Notes under the pieces: generated by a model
What the model was told of the DNA's origin: nothing
What the model saw: only the letters and a program-made list of their open reading frames with translations
Databases searched by the model: none
Translations under genes and position numbers: made by a program
Shown here: positions 25,910 through 35,706 of the stretch, piece after piece
How positions within the stretch are numbered: the stretch's first letter is position 1
Layout of the letters: every line of letters begins with the position of its first letter
Source: Iodidimonas nitroreducens
GTDB taxonomy: Bacteria > Pseudomonadota > Alphaproteobacteria > Sphingomonadales > Rhodothalassiaceae
Assembly: GCA_000710935.1 (NCBI GenBank)
Contig: BAYV01000001.1
Span: 1 to 64,000, forward strand
DNA length: 64,000 nt
Direction of reading: 5' to 3'

Positions 25910-27499
25910 ATGGAACTGGGTATCTCGCTTCATCCGATCGATATCGGATTGTTGGTTGCGTATTTCGTGATCGCCATTTCCCTAGGGATTTGGTACGGGC
26001 GCAAGCATGAAACTGCCAGTGATTTCTTTCTGGCCGGTCGCGGCATGCTCTGGCCGATTATCGGGCTTTCGCTGTTTGCCTCGAATATTTCCAGCACCAC
26101 TCTCGTCGGCCTTGCCGGATCGGCTTATTCCACCGGCATATCGGTGTTTAATTATGAATGGATGGCGGCGGTCGTTCTGGTGGTTTTTGCCGTGTTTTTC
26201 CTGCCGGCCATTTTGCGCTCGCAGGTCTATACGATGCCGGAATTTCTATCAAAACGCTTTGATAACCGGGCGCGCACCTATTTCTCGCTGCTCACTTTGT
26301 TTTTGAATATCGTCGTCGATACTGCGGGTGGGCTGTTTGCCGGGGCGCTTTTATTGCAGATGATGTTTCCCCAGCTCGATATCTGGACCACGGTCACCGT
26401 TCTGGCTGTGGCGGCGGGCATTTATACCATTGCCGGGGGGTTGGCGGCGGTGATGCTCACCGATGCCATCCAAGCGGTGTTGCTGGTCTTCGGGTCTGTT
26501 TTAATTACCATTTTTGCCCTTGATCAGGTGGGGGGATGGTCGGCGGTGCTGGCGGCGGTTCCAGCGGAAAAGCTTAGCCTTATCCGCCCGATCGGTGATC
26601 CCGGCGTGCCCTGGCCGGGGCTGATTACGGGCGTGTTTTTACTGGGCTTTTATTTCTGGTGCACCAATCAGTTCATGGTGCAAAGGCTGCTGGCAGCAAA
26701 AAATATCCATCATGGCCGCTGGGGGGCCTTGTTTGCCGGTTTGTTAAAGCTCCCGGTTTTGTTCATCATGGTCATTCCCGGCACCATTGCCATTCTGCTC
26801 TATCCCGATCTGGAAGATCCCAATCTGGTTTATCCCACCATGCTGGTGGATCTTTTGCCGGTCGGGATTCTGGGATTGGTATTGGCGGGTTTCGTAGCCG
26901 CCCTGATGAGCCAGATCGACAGCACGCTCAATTCCGCCTCAACCCTTGTGGTGATGGATTTCGTGCGCCGTATTCGCCCTGATCTCAATTCCCATCAATT
27001 GATGCGGGCCGGGCAGATTTCCACCTTTGTTTTTATGGTTCTGGCGGTTTTATGGGCACCGCAGATCGCCCGCTTTCAATCGATTTTTGAATATCTGCAA
27101 GCGGTTCTGGCTTATACTGTCCCGCCGATCGTGGCGATGTTCGTGTTCGGGGTTTTGTGGAAACGGGCGAATGCCTCGGGGGGTTTTGCATCGCTGGTCG
27201 TCGGCGGGCTGGCGGGGGCCGCTTTTTTCATTGTCAATGAAGTTGTGCTCGATGCCCCGGCCATCGGCTTTCTTTATGTGGCCCCGATCCTGTTTGTGCT
27301 CTCGAGCATCGTTTTAGTGATTGGCAGCCTTTTGACCCCGGCTCCGGCTTTGGAGAAAACCGAAGGTTTGATGTGGACCCCGGCCACCTGGCATGAAGAA
27401 TCGGCTGATCTGGCGGGCTTGCCATGGTGGCAGAATTATCGCGTTCTTTCGGTGGGCCTGCTGGCCATCACGGCGGTGATCGTGATCAGCTTCTGGTAG
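25910..27499 (+). CDS. SSS-family Na+/sugar symporter (SGLT-like)
   Basis: A 529-aa inner-membrane protein with about 14 hydrophobic segments. Solute:sodium symporter features include SDFFLAGRGMLWPIIGLSLFASNISSTTLVGLAGSAY near the start, GGLAAVMLTDAIQAVLLV, and FVAALMSQIDSTLNSASTLVVMD, the Na2-site Ser region. These resemble SGLT rather than proline or pantothenate carriers. The ATG at 25910 has GGGGAGTGAT just before it. It is divergent from zwf, sits beside the LacI regulator and shares a predicted operator with the receptor gene, so it likely brings glucose, sucrose or a related sugar into the cytosol. Confidence 0.9.
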   Translation: MELGISLHPIDIGLLVAYFVIAISLGIWYGRKHETASDFFLAGRGMLWPIIGLSLFASNISSTTLVGLAGSAYSTGISVFNYEWMAAVVLVVFAVFFLPAILRSQVYTMPEFLSKRFDNRARTYFSLLTLFLNIVVDTAGGLFAGALLLQMMFPQLDIWTTVTVLAVAAGIYTIAGGLAAVMLTDAIQAVLLVFGSVLITIFALDQVGGWSAVLAAVPAEKLSLIRPIGDPGVPWPGLITGVFLLGFYFWCTNQFMVQRLLAAKNIHHGRWGALFAGLLKLPVLFIMVIPGTIAILLYPDLEDPNLVYPTMLVDLLPVGILGLVLAGFVAALMSQIDSTLNSASTLVVMDFVRRIRPDLNSHQLMRAGQISTFVFMVLAVLWAPQIARFQSIFEYLQAVLAYTVPPIVAMFVFGVLWKRANASGGFASLVVGGLAGAAFFIVNEVVLDAPAIGFLYVAPILFVLSSIVLVIGSLLTPAPALEKTEGLMWTPATWHEESADLAGLPWWQNYRVLSVGLLAITAVIVISFW

Positions 27500-27501
27500 G
27501 A

Positions 27502-28542
27502 TCAGGGCTTGGCACCGCAAGAACCGCGGATCACCAGTTCGGGGGTCAGCATCACCGGGGCGGTGGCTTCGCCAGCGATTTTCGCCATCATCAGATCCAC
27601 CAGAAAACGCCCCCCCTGCACGATATGCTGGCGAATGGTGGTGATCGGCGGATTATACCATGTGGCCAGGGCGATATCGTCAAACCCGATGATCGAAAGA
27701 TCGCGCGGCACACTGATGCCCTGTTCCTGCAGGGTTTTGATCGCTGCCATCGCCAGCACATCGCTGGCCGCAACGATGCCATCCGGGGCCAGCCCGGATC
27801 GGGTCATATCGGCAATCACCCGATGGGCATCTTCGCGGGTGAAGCGGCTATCCAGCACCAATTGGGGATCGGCTTCCAAACCAGCGGCATCGAGCGCCGC
27901 CAGATAGCCCTGATAGCGCAAATCCACCTCGGGCCAATCGCGATGCCCCATGAAGGCAATATGGCGGCGGCCCTGATCAATCAGATGTCGGGTCGCCATC
28001 ATACCCCCCGCCAGATTATCGCAGCCCACCGTGGTATAGCGCTGATCAGGAAGCCGCCCCCCCCAAACCACCATGGGCGCCCCGCTATCGGCCATCTTGT
28101 TCAGGGTTTGATGCTGGGTGGATTGGCCGATGATGATGGTGCCATCGGCGCGGCCATTATCCAAAGCCATGGCCGACCATTTGGGATTGGTGGCATCGGC
28201 GCGGCTGAGCAACAGATCAAAACCCCGGGCATTCAATGCATCGGCGATGGCCCCCAGCAATTCCATGAAAAACGGATCGGAAATCGGCTGTTGCTGAATG
28301 GCATCGATAGGGATGACAACGGCAATGGTGCCGGTGCGCTTCAAGCGAAAATTACGCGCCTGTTCATTCACCACATAATGATTTTGCCGGGCGATCTTGC
28401 GGATGCGATCTTTGGTTTTGGCATTAACCAGCGGGCTATCGGCCAAAGCGCGCGAGACCGTGGATTCCGAAACTCCGGCAAGCCGGGCAATATCCGCCAT
28501 ATTGAGATTATCGGATCGGGACAGATTCTTGAGGGACGTCAT
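27502..28542 (-). CDS. LacI-family transcriptional regulator of the sugar regulon
   Basis: A 346-aa repressor-type protein. The N-terminal HTH is MADIARLAGVSESTVSRALADSPLVNAKTKDRI (about residues 15-48), with a hinge to about 65. The periplasmic-binding-protein-like ligand domain follows: TGTIAVVIP, SDPFFMELLGAI, DGTIIIGQ, GHRDWPEVDLRYQGYLAAL, PDGIVAASDVLAMAAIKTL and DLSIIGFDDIALATWYNPP. It converges on the symporter gene with 2 bp between stop codons. The two LacI-type palindromes in the window are its likely operators. The effector is probably a sugar or sugar phosphate. An upstream start would add 23 residues without HTH character. Confidence 0.93.
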   Translation of the reverse strand: MTSLKNLSRSDNLNMADIARLAGVSESTVSRALADSPLVNAKTKDRIRKIARQNHYVVNEQARNFRLKRTGTIAVVIPIDAIQQQPISDPFFMELLGAIADALNARGFDLLLSRADATNPKWSAMALDNGRADGTIIIGQSTQHQTLNKMADSGAPMVVWGGRLPDQRYTTVGCDNLAGGMMATRHLIDQGRRHIAFMGHRDWPEVDLRYQGYLAALDAAGLEADPQLVLDSRFTREDAHRVIADMTRSGLAPDGIVAASDVLAMAAIKTLQEQGISVPRDLSIIGFDDIALATWYNPPITTIRQHIVQGGRFLVDLMMAKIAGEATAPVMLTPELVIRGSCGAKP

Positions 28543-28602
28543 CGGGCGGTATCCTGATACAGAAAGCGGGTCACGGGAAGTGCCGCCACCCGCCGGACGC
28601 TC

Positions 28603-28641
28603 AAAAGGCATGACCTCCGAAAAGCGGCGGCCATGCCTTTT
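28603..28641 (-). terminator. Terminator behind the methyltransferase-like gene
   Basis: AAAAGGCATG at 28603-28612 pairs with CATGCCTTTT at 28632-28641; a small CCG/CGG stem lies in the loop. Minus-strand transcripts from 28647-29462 end 6 bp before it. The T7 run on the plus strand makes it look bidirectional. Confidence 0.65.
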
Positions 28642-28646
28642 TTTCC

Positions 28647-29462
28647 TCAGTTTTTCGGCTTGATGAATTTCAAGGTCATGCGATCCGATTCGCCAATGGC
28701 GGCATTGCGGCGGCGTTCTTCATCGCTGTTCACCCGCAAAACCGGCGGCAGCCCCCACACCCCGATTTCATAATCCTTGGTATCTTTGGGATTGGCATTG
28801 ATCTCGCTTTGCGCTTCCAGAACAAAGCCCGCCGCCTCGATCGCCTCGATCACAAAGCTCTGCTTTAAATAGCCACGCCGATCAGCAGGCGTATTGGGGC
28901 TGTCTTCATCCTCGCGATGCTGCACCACGCCCAAAACACCGCCCGGCTTTAAAACCGTGTAGAATTCGGCCAGGGCTTTATCGAGCACATCGGAATAAAC
29001 CCAGCCATGAAGGCTGCGGAAGGCCAGAATGGCATCCACGCTGTTATCGGCGGCGAAATTGTCCTTGGTCAGCATGAAACGGGCAAAGGCCTTGTCGCCA
29101 AACAGTTCGCCTTTGGAGGCGATATAGCCATCGCGCCAGGCATGGGTGCGCGCCCGACGATCCGCATTATCATAAAGATGCGGCGGCAGATTAAGGGCAA
29201 TATAGGTGCCTTCGTCCCGCACCAGATCCCCCAGAATTTCAGTATACCAGCCGGGTAAAGGCTCGGCCACCGTCATGCCGGGGGTGATGCCAAAGAATTC
29301 AAGGGTTTCAATAGGATGACGATATTGATCCCGGGCCTTTTGATCATCGGTGCGATAGGGATTTTCCGTCACCGCCTTTTCGATGGCCTGTTGATCCTGA
29401 GCAACAGCAGGAAGGGCGGTGGCTAAAAGCAGCCCGCTAAGCATAAGGGGTATGAGGCGCAT
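28647..29462 (-). CDS. Exported methyltransferase-like protein
   Basis: A 271-aa protein with a clean signal peptide (MRLIPLMLSGLLLATALPAVAQ, cleavage about residue 22). The mature part has a class I methyltransferase-like layout: TLEFFGITPGMTVAEPLPGWYTEIL replaces the usual DxGxG motif I, followed by VDAILAFRSLHGW and EFYTVLKPGGVLGVVQHR. It resembles the predicted secreted methyltransferases of the COG4798 type. SAM is not expected in the periplasm, so either the protein binds something else or the enzyme is moonlighting; this is unresolved. It ends 6 bp before a terminator. Confidence 0.8.
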   Translation of the reverse strand: MRLIPLMLSGLLLATALPAVAQDQQAIEKAVTENPYRTDDQKARDQYRHPIETLEFFGITPGMTVAEPLPGWYTEILGDLVRDEGTYIALNLPPHLYDNADRRARTHAWRDGYIASKGELFGDKAFARFMLTKDNFAADNSVDAILAFRSLHGWVYSDVLDKALAEFYTVLKPGGVLGVVQHREDEDSPNTPADRRGYLKQSFVIEAIEAAGFVLEAQSEINANPKDTKDYEIGVWGLPPVLRVNSDEERRRNAAIGESDRMTLKFIKPKN

Positions 29463-29610
29463 GGTTTCTTCTCCTCCTTGGGGGGCCGGTGGCTGGCCTT
29501 GACATTGGCTTCTATTCTTTGTGGATCAAGCTACCCAAGCCGGGACGCCACCGCAAGGAAAAGGGGATCAGGCCCGGATGATTGACCCAAAATCGGCGGC
29601 TTTTATAGCC

Positions 29611-30273
29611 TCAACGCTGGAGCATCGATTGCGCCGCCTTCACCGCCGCTTCATCATCCAGATTGCGTGGCGGCACCATGACCCCTTTTTCCGCCGCAGG
29701 ACGGCTGGCAATGCGCTCTGACCAGGCTTTCAGATGCGGCAGGCTATCAATTTCCAGCCCGCACCATGCATGGCTGCGCACCCAGCACCAATTGGCAATA
29801 TCGGCGATGGAATAATCATCCACCAGATAATCGCGGCCTTCCAAGGCTTTATCCAGCACACTGTATAAACGCATGGTTTCATTCTGATAGCGGGCAATCA
29901 CCGATGGGATTTTTTCGGGGAAATAGCGGGTAAACACATTCGCCTGCCCCTGCATCGGACCAAGCCCCCCCATCTGAAACATCAGCCATTGAATGACCTG
30001 GGATCGCTTTTTGCTGTCGGTCGGCAAAAGCTTGCCGGATTTTTCCGCCAGATACAGCATGATCGCGCCGGATTCAAAAACCGCGAAATCATCATTATCG
30101 CGATCAACAATGGCAGGGATTCGGCCATTGGGATTGATCTTTAAAAACCAATCTTCCTTTTGTTCGGCCTTCATCAGATCAATGGCATGAAGCTGATAAT
30201 CAATCCCCATTTCTTCCAAAGTCACAGAGACCTTATAGCCATTGGGCGTGGGGGCGGTATAAAGATCGATCAT
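29611..30273 (-). CDS. Glutathione S-transferase family protein (YfcG/YghU-like)
   Basis: A 220-aa cytosolic protein. The N-terminal thioredoxin-like domain begins [23 protein letters not shown], with the Nu-class TPN-x-x-K pattern, [12 protein letters not shown] with the cis-Pro, and [13 protein letters not shown] binding the glutathione gamma-glutamyl part. The helical C-terminal domain has [20 protein letters not shown]. This pattern is that of YfcG/YghU disulfide-bond oxidoreductases, which act on glutathione disulfides. It is a single gene, divergent from the EamA exporter. Confidence 0.9.
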   Translation of the reverse strand: MIDLYTAPTPNGYKVSVTLEEMGIDYQLHAIDLMKAEQKEDWFLKINPNGRIPAIVDRDNDDFAVFESGAIMLYLAEKSGKLLPTDSKKRSQVIQWLMFQMGGLGPMQGQANVFTRYFPEKIPSVIARYQNETMRLYSVLDKALEGRDYLVDDYSIADIANWCWVRSHAWCGLEIDSLPHLKAWSERIASRPAAEKGVMVPPRNLDDEAAVKAAQSMLQR

Positions 30274-30407
30274 GGAACAAGCCTTTCATTTGACGCTGAT
30301 GTCGCTTCAACATAAGAGACAGCAGGAGCCTGTGCATCGCATATTCACGTTTTTGTGATCACAAGATCCGCCATCTGGAATGTCCGATATCCCACAGGTT
30401 CTTGTGC

Positions 30408-31412
30408 ATGATTGATAAAGCGCTTTCAAAGCCAGCCTCCCGCGCTTTTGCCGCCCTGCTTTTGGGGGCGGTTGGGATTGGTTTTGCGCCGATTTTCGTC
30501 CGTCTTTCGGATGTGGGGCCGGTTTCCAGCGCCTTTTGGCGGATTGCGCTTTCTATCCCGCTTTTAATGCTGTGGCTGGCTTTGCGGCATATGCGCCGCC
30601 ACCCCCCAAAGCCCCCTTCAGCGGTTCTTGATCCTGCTGTGGACGCCATTGGCGACTTGAAAGCACAGGGCCACAAGCTTTTGACACGCCATCGCGGGCT
30701 TTTGATCCTGTGTGGCCTGTTTTTCGCTGCCGATCTGGGGCTTTGGCATTGGTCGATCACCCTCACATCCGTTGCCAATGCCACTTTGCTGGCCAATCTG
30801 AACCCGGTTTTTGTCGCCCTGTTCAGCTTTGTTCTGTTCAAGGAACGCTTTAGCGGCCTGTTTTTGCTGGGCCTTATGGCGGCGATGGCGGGGGCGATCA
30901 TCCTGATGGGGGTGAGCCTGCGCTTTTCCCCCGAACGGCTTCTGGGCGATGGCCTGGGGGTGGCCACGGCCTTAATGTATGCGGGTTATTTCATGACCGC
31001 ATCCCGCCTGCGGGCGCATATCGGCGCTTTGGAGGTCTTGTTGTGGACCGCCATCGTCACCGCCCTCGCTCTTTTGCCGGTGGCCTATGGCAGCGGGGAA
31101 ACGCTGTGGCCCGAAACCCCCCAAGGCTGGCTCATTTTATGGGGATTGGCGGTGATCTGCCAGATCATGGGCCAAGGCCTGATCATTTATGCGCTGGCGC
31201 ATCTGCCCGCCGCCTTTTCCGCCCTCAGCCTTTTATTGCAGCCGGTGGTGGCCAGCCTGGCCGCCTGGCTTTTATTTGCCGAATCCATGGGCGGACGCGA
31301 ATTGATCGGGGCCTTGATGGTGCTTTTGGGCATTGGGCTGGCGCGGCTTTCCACCCTGCGCGCCGGAAAAGCCGGATCTTTGCCATTGGCGCCAAAAGAT
31401 AAGGGCGCCTGA
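30408..31412 (+). CDS. EamA-family (DMT superfamily) transporter
   Basis: A 334-aa inner-membrane protein with about ten hydrophobic helices in two EamA repeats. The first repeat holds FAPIFVRLSDVGPVSSAFWRIALSIPLL and ANATLLANLNPVFVALFSFVLFKERF; the second holds HLPAAFSALSLLLQPVVASLAAWLLF. A long polar loop (about residues 60-98) lies between helices 2 and 3. Members export amino acids or other metabolites; nothing here fixes the substrate. The ATG at 30408 is preferred to an in-frame TTG six bases upstream. Confidence 0.9.
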   Translation: MIDKALSKPASRAFAALLLGAVGIGFAPIFVRLSDVGPVSSAFWRIALSIPLLMLWLALRHMRRHPPKPPSAVLDPAVDAIGDLKAQGHKLLTRHRGLLILCGLFFAADLGLWHWSITLTSVANATLLANLNPVFVALFSFVLFKERFSGLFLLGLMAAMAGAIILMGVSLRFSPERLLGDGLGVATALMYAGYFMTASRLRAHIGALEVLLWTAIVTALALLPVAYGSGETLWPETPQGWLILWGLAVICQIMGQGLIIYALAHLPAAFSALSLLLQPVVASLAAWLLFAESMGGRELIGALMVLLGIGLARLSTLRAGKAGSLPLAPKDKGA

Positions 31413-31462
31413 TCCCTTTGATCGGCGCCCCCATCCGGCACGAGATGCGACCTCAAAGCCGA

Positions 31463-33700
31463 TCAGGCATCTTTTTTCAGTTCCTGCAGGAACCAGACGA
31501 GGATCAGGGCATCGCGCATGGCCCGCTGCTTTAAATTGGCGGCCCCGGCATGGCCCCCCTCGATATTTTCATAATAAAGCACATCATGGCCCTGTTCGAT
31601 CATCTTAGCGGCCATTTTGCGGGCATGGCCGGGATGCACCCGATCATCGCGGGTGGAGGTGGTGAAGAAAACCGGCGGATAATCGGCTTTGGCCTTCACA
31701 TTCTGATAAGGCGAATAGGTCTCGATCCAGGCGCGTTCTTCCGCGATATCGGGATCGCCATATTCCCCGATCCACGACGCACCGGCCAAAAGCTTGTGAT
31801 AGCGCAGCATATCCAAAAGCGGCACGGCCGAAACCACAGCGCCAAATAATTCAGGATTGCGCACCATCGTCGCCCCGGTCAGCAGCCCGCCATTCGATCC
31901 CCCATAAATGCCCAGATGGGCCGGGCTGGTGAGGCCCGATTGCGCCAGATCGCGGGCAATAGCGGCAAAATCCTCATAGGCACGGGGGCGGTTTTCATTC
32001 AAAGCCGCCTTGTGCCAGCGCGGGCCGAATTCGCCGCCACCCCGAATATTGGCGACGGCATAGGCCCCACCCTGCTTGAGCCATTCAATCGCCAGGGGCG
32101 ACAGATAAGACGGGGTGAGCGAAATTTCAAAACCGCCATAGCCATAAAGGATGGTGGGGGTGCTGCCATCCATCGGGGCATTTTTATGGACGATCAGAAA
32201 ATAGGGGATTTGGGTGCCATCGTCGCTGATGGCGAAATGCTGGTTCACCTGATAATCAGCACTATCAAAGCGGGCTGGCATCGCATTGATCACTTTGGCC
32301 GCAGTGCCTTCCACCAGAAACAGGCTATCGGGTTCCAGAAAGCGTTCAAAATTGATCAGAAGCTGGCGATTATAATGGCCCGACGAGACCACCGACAAAC
32401 TGCCGGTTTCGGGCAGCGCCACCGGGCTTTGGACCCAGCCATTATCATCATGCTGTGCCTTGATCAGGCGTCCGCGCACCTGATCGAGCATCGAGATATA
32501 AACCGCATCCCGGCTGATCGCGATATTTTCGATGGCGCGGGTTTCGGTGGGGGCGGCCAGAATTTCAAGGCCGCTCAGGTCATCGGCCAAAAGCTGATCA
32601 AGGGGCAGGGACACCGCCGCACCCGCCGGCGCACTTTGCCCGCCCGCATCCCATCCACTGCGCAAAAGGGCGATGATCCGGCCCTTATACAGTCCTTGGA
32701 AATTCACATCATCGGGCAAAGGCAAAGCCTTCAGCGTGCCATCCGCACCCACATGATAAAGGGTTTGATGGAAAAAATCGGGGGCTCGCGAAACAAAGAT
32801 TTCAACCCCTTCCGGGCGATGGATCACCAACGGAAAGGTAAAGGCATCGGTTTCTTCGCTGGTGAAAATCGTGCGCGCATCGGCCAAAGGCGTTCCGCGT
32901 TCCCAGATGCGGATGGTTCGGGCATAGCCCGATGTATTTTTGGAGCCGCCATCAAGGGGGCTGGCGATCAGCAGCCGATTGGCATCAATCCAATCAATAT
33001 TCTGTTTTTCTTCTTCCAGAAAAAAGCCGCCATCCACAAAAGCCCCGCGTTCGATATCATATTCCCGCATCACCACGGCATCGGCACCGCCACGGGATAA
33101 ATTGATCATGCAGCGATTAAAATCGGGGGCAAGGCAATCAGCCCCTTTCCACACCCAATTCTGATCTTCGGCTTTGGCCAAAGCATCCAGATCGATAATG
33201 GTTTCCCATTCGAGATTGTTGCTTTGATAATTTTCAAGGCTGGTGCGCCGCCAGATGCCCCGCACATGGGTCTCATCCTGCCAGAAATTCCGCACTTCAT
33301 CGCCAATGATCCGGCCATAGGGGATGCGGTCGGATGCAGTAAGCAGCTTCTCGGCTGCCGCCCGGATCGGCTCATAGCGGGGATCATCGGTCAGGCGCGC
33401 CAGCGATGTTTCATTTTTGCCACGCACCCATTCTAGGGCATCCTCGCCCTCGACGGTTTCCAGCCACAGATAGGGATCATCGGTGGCGGCAATCTGATCC
33501 TGATCCCGGCTGTTTTGTGATGTCTGCTCAGGCACGTTTTGCTGATCCTGCTCGGTTTGCTGGGGGCCGCCATCGCAGGCGGCAAGGCCGAAAGCGATGA
33601 GAACCGCTAAGCCCATTGATCGCGTGCGGCCGGAAAAGGGCGGATGCCATTGTCCATATCCGGCGGGCATTTGGCGGCGTTCGGTGATGCATATCCCCAT
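31463..33700 (-). CDS. Prolyl oligopeptidase (S9A) predicted lipoprotein
   Basis: A 745-aa serine peptidase that likely cleaves after proline in short peptides. After a long basic N-terminus a hydrophobic segment ends in the lipobox LAAC (Cys at about 42), so it should be lipidated in the periplasm or outer membrane. A Gln/Asn-rich linker follows, then the S9A start DDPYLWLETVEGEDALEWV, a beta-propeller, and the hydrolase domain: LYGYGGFEISLTPSY, GGSNGGLL with the catalytic Ser, TRDDRVHPGHA with the Asp, and EGGHAGAA with the His. The ATG at 33700 has AAGGA 8 bases upstream, which supports the long start. It converges on the EamA gene. Confidence 0.93.
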   Translation of the reverse strand: MGICITERRQMPAGYGQWHPPFSGRTRSMGLAVLIAFGLAACDGGPQQTEQDQQNVPEQTSQNSRDQDQIAATDDPYLWLETVEGEDALEWVRGKNETSLARLTDDPRYEPIRAAAEKLLTASDRIPYGRIIGDEVRNFWQDETHVRGIWRRTSLENYQSNNLEWETIIDLDALAKAEDQNWVWKGADCLAPDFNRCMINLSRGGADAVVMREYDIERGAFVDGGFFLEEEKQNIDWIDANRLLIASPLDGGSKNTSGYARTIRIWERGTPLADARTIFTSEETDAFTFPLVIHRPEGVEIFVSRAPDFFHQTLYHVGADGTLKALPLPDDVNFQGLYKGRIIALLRSGWDAGGQSAPAGAAVSLPLDQLLADDLSGLEILAAPTETRAIENIAISRDAVYISMLDQVRGRLIKAQHDDNGWVQSPVALPETGSLSVVSSGHYNRQLLINFERFLEPDSLFLVEGTAAKVINAMPARFDSADYQVNQHFAISDDGTQIPYFLIVHKNAPMDGSTPTILYGYGGFEISLTPSYLSPLAIEWLKQGGAYAVANIRGGGEFGPRWHKAALNENRPRAYEDFAAIARDLAQSGLTSPAHLGIYGGSNGGLLTGATMVRNPELFGAVVSAVPLLDMLRYHKLLAGASWIGEYGDPDIAEERAWIETYSPYQNVKAKADYPPVFFTTSTRDDRVHPGHARKMAAKMIEQGHDVLYYENIEGGHAGAANLKQRAMRDALILVWFLQELKKDA

Positions 33701-33776
33701 GGTTTTATCCTTATGCTTTTGTTGCGATGGCTATAATGATGCAAGCAGGCGATTAAAGCGCTCTTTTCGTGCAATC

Positions 33777-34553
33777 TCAAAAAGAATCCTTGGCTTTGCG
33801 GATGGCACCGAAAATTTCGGCATCATTGGCGCTTTCCATCCCAAAATGCGCCCGGATTTCCGGGCTGTGGGGTCGAAGAAAAGGATTGGTGGCCCGCTCG
33901 ATACCGATATTGGATGGCACCGTGGGCTGGCCCTCAAGGCGCAGGGCCTTCACCTCGTTCATCCGGGTGTGCAGGGCCTTGTTCCCCGGCTCGATCGTGA
34001 GGGCAAAGCGGCCATTGGCTTCGGTATATTCATGGGCGCAGCACATCAGGGTTTCATCGGGCAGGGCGGCCAATTTCGACAGGGATTGCCACATCTGCGC
34101 AGCCGTGCCTTCAAATAATCGCCCGCAGCCCAGCGAAAACAGCGTATCGCCGCAAAACAGCGCCTTTTCCTTTGGGAAATGATAGGCCACATGGCCAAGG
34201 GTGTGGCCGGGCAAGGCAATCACCTCGCCCCGAGCCTCGCCAATATGCACGCTTTCACCCTCGCGCACCCATTCATCGGCATGGGGGATGCGATGGCGTT
34301 CGGCATCGGGGGCGATCACCCGCGCCTGATAGCGATCTTTCAACTCTTTTGTGGCCCCGATATGATCGGCATGATGATGGGTGAGCAAAATAACATCGGG
34401 CGTCCATCCCCGCTTTTCCAAAGCCTTGATGACCGGAGCCGCCCAACCGGGATCCACCACCGCCACATGGCCGCTTTGGTTTTCGCGCAGCAGATACACA
34501 TAATTGGCCAAGGGCTGTTCGATGAATACAAGCTCGATTGCGAATTCGGCCAT
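33777..34553 (-). CDS. gloB: Hydroxyacylglutathione hydrolase (glyoxalase II)
   Basis: Hydrolyses S-lactoylglutathione to lactate and glutathione, the second step of methylglyoxal detoxification. The 258-aa metallo-beta-lactamase-fold protein has THHHADHIG (residues about 55-63), LPGHTLGHVAYHF, LFCGDTLFSLGCGRLFEGT and CAHEYTEANGRFA, the full glyoxalase II metal set, and a C-terminal helical domain with ERATNPFLR. The start at 34553 (MAEFAIELVF) has AGGGAG upstream; the open frame before it runs into hisI and is not used. It follows hisI by 10 bp. Confidence 0.95.
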   Translation of the reverse strand: MAEFAIELVFIEQPLANYVYLLRENQSGHVAVVDPGWAAPVIKALEKRGWTPDVILLTHHHADHIGATKELKDRYQARVIAPDAERHRIPHADEWVREGESVHIGEARGEVIALPGHTLGHVAYHFPKEKALFCGDTLFSLGCGRLFEGTAAQMWQSLSKLAALPDETLMCCAHEYTEANGRFALTIEPGNKALHTRMNEVKALRLEGQPTVPSNIGIERATNPFLRPHSPEIRAHFGMESANDAEIFGAIRKAKDSF

Positions 34554-34563
34554 CCTCACTCCC

Positions 34564-35001
34564 TTATGTTTTTGTGATATGTGATGTTGTCTCAAGCACG
34601 AAACCACCCTCGGCTGAGGGGATGGCCCGGCGATAAAAGCAGCTTTCATGGCCCACATGGCAGCAACCATCCCCATGCTGGTGTACCTCTAACCAGATGC
34701 AATCCTGATCGCAATCCACCCGCAATTCCACAACATCCTGAATTTGCCCCGATGTTTCGCCCTTTTTCCAAAGAGATTGCCGGGATCGGCTGAAATAATG
34801 CGCGATCCCGGTTTCAAGGGTAAGCTGCAAAGCTTCGGCATTCATATAGGCCATCATCAGGGCCTTGCCGGTTTTGTGATCCGTGGCAATGGCGGGGATC
34901 AGGCCATTATGATCAAAACGCGGGCTAAGCACCGGGCCGGTTTCAAGGGCCGTGGCATCATCTGGCGGCGGTGGGAAATAAGAGACGGGTTTTTCTGTCA
35001 T
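34564..35001 (-). CDS. hisI: Phosphoribosyl-AMP cyclohydrolase
   Basis: Opens the purine ring of phosphoribosyl-AMP in histidine synthesis. The 145-aa protein carries [50 protein letters not shown] with metal-binding Asp and Cys residues, and [13 protein letters not shown] with the third Cys. It is the stand-alone HisI form without a fused HisE domain. It is between folE (18 bp) and gloB (10 bp) on the same strand, so a folE-hisI-gloB operon is likely. Confidence 0.96.
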   Translation of the reverse strand: MTEKPVSYFPPPPDDATALETGPVLSPRFDHNGLIPAIATDHKTGKALMMAYMNAEALQLTLETGIAHYFSRSRQSLWKKGETSGQIQDVVELRVDCDQDCIWLEVHQHGDGCCHVGHESCFYRRAIPSAEGGFVLETTSHITKT

Positions 35002-35019
35002 GCCGCATTATTGCAAAAT

Positions 35020-35706
35020 TCAATCCGCCTTGGCCAGCGTCATGAAGCGGGTAGCCAGATGCACATCTTTGGCAAAAAGCCCGGTCATGCGCTGGGTATG
35101 GGTTGAAACCCCCACCTTATGCACGCCCCGGCTGGCCATGCAGAAATGTTCCGCCGAGAGCCAAACCGCCACCCCGCGCGGGGCCAGCGCCCGATCGATG
35201 GCGCTGGCAATCTGCGCGGTCATGCGTTCCTGTACTTGCAGACGTTTGGCAAAAACATCGACCACGCGGGCGATTTTCGACAGGCCCACCACCCGATCAG
35301 ACGGCAGATAAGCCACATGGGCGACGCCGATGATCGGCTCCAGATGATGTTCGCAGCGACTTTCAAAACGAATGCCCTGCAAAAGCACCATATCATCATA
35401 GCCCTCCACCTCATCAAAGGTGCGGGCCAGAATGGCATCGGGATCAAGATCATAGCCCCGGCCATGTTCAAGAAGGGCATCCACCACCCGGCGCGGCGTT
35501 TCTAATAGGCCCGAACGTTGGGGGTTTTCGCCCATGAAGGCAAGCAGGGTCTCGACCGCCTGCATCGCTGCCTGACGGTCGGGCCGCAGCTGGCCATTCA
35601 GCACATCATCGCCTCGGTTTTCATCAGAGATCGCTTTTGAATCATAGGGCCTGTGCAGGGCCGTCCCGTCCCGATCACCCGATGCCAGCCTGATCAGTTC
35701 ATCCAC
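35020..35706 (-). CDS. folE: GTP cyclohydrolase I
   Basis: Converts GTP to dihydroneopterin triphosphate, the entry to folate synthesis. The 228-aa protein has LLETPRRVVDALLE, SRCEHHLEPIIGVAHVAYLP with the zinc Cys and His, VVGLSKIARVVDVFAKRLQVQER and FCMASRGVHKVGVSTHT with the second zinc Cys. The first 45 residues are a variable extension. The GTG start at 35706 is supported by AAGGGG six bases upstream. Confidence 0.96.
   Translation of the reverse strand: MDELIRLASGDRDGTALHRPYDSKAISDENRGDDVLNGQLRPDRQAAMQAVETLLAFMGENPQRSGLLETPRRVVDALLEHGRGYDLDPDAILARTFDEVEGYDDMVLLQGIRFESRCEHHLEPIIGVAHVAYLPSDRVVGLSKIARVVDVFAKRLQVQERMTAQIASAIDRALAPRGVAVWLSAEHFCMASRGVHKVGVSTHTQRMTGLFAKDVHLATRFMTLAKAD

Noticed and set aside
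27424-28557. A 377-codon open frame opposite the LacI-family gene
   Set aside because: Antisense shadow; composition and lack of motifs speak against a protein.
31403-31430. GGGCGCC/GGCGCCC hairpin at the EamA gene end as terminator
   Set aside because: It includes the stop codon and has a bulge and no T-run on either strand.
31916-33100. A 394-codon open frame opposite the prolyl oligopeptidase
   Set aside because: Antisense shadow of a strongly supported gene.
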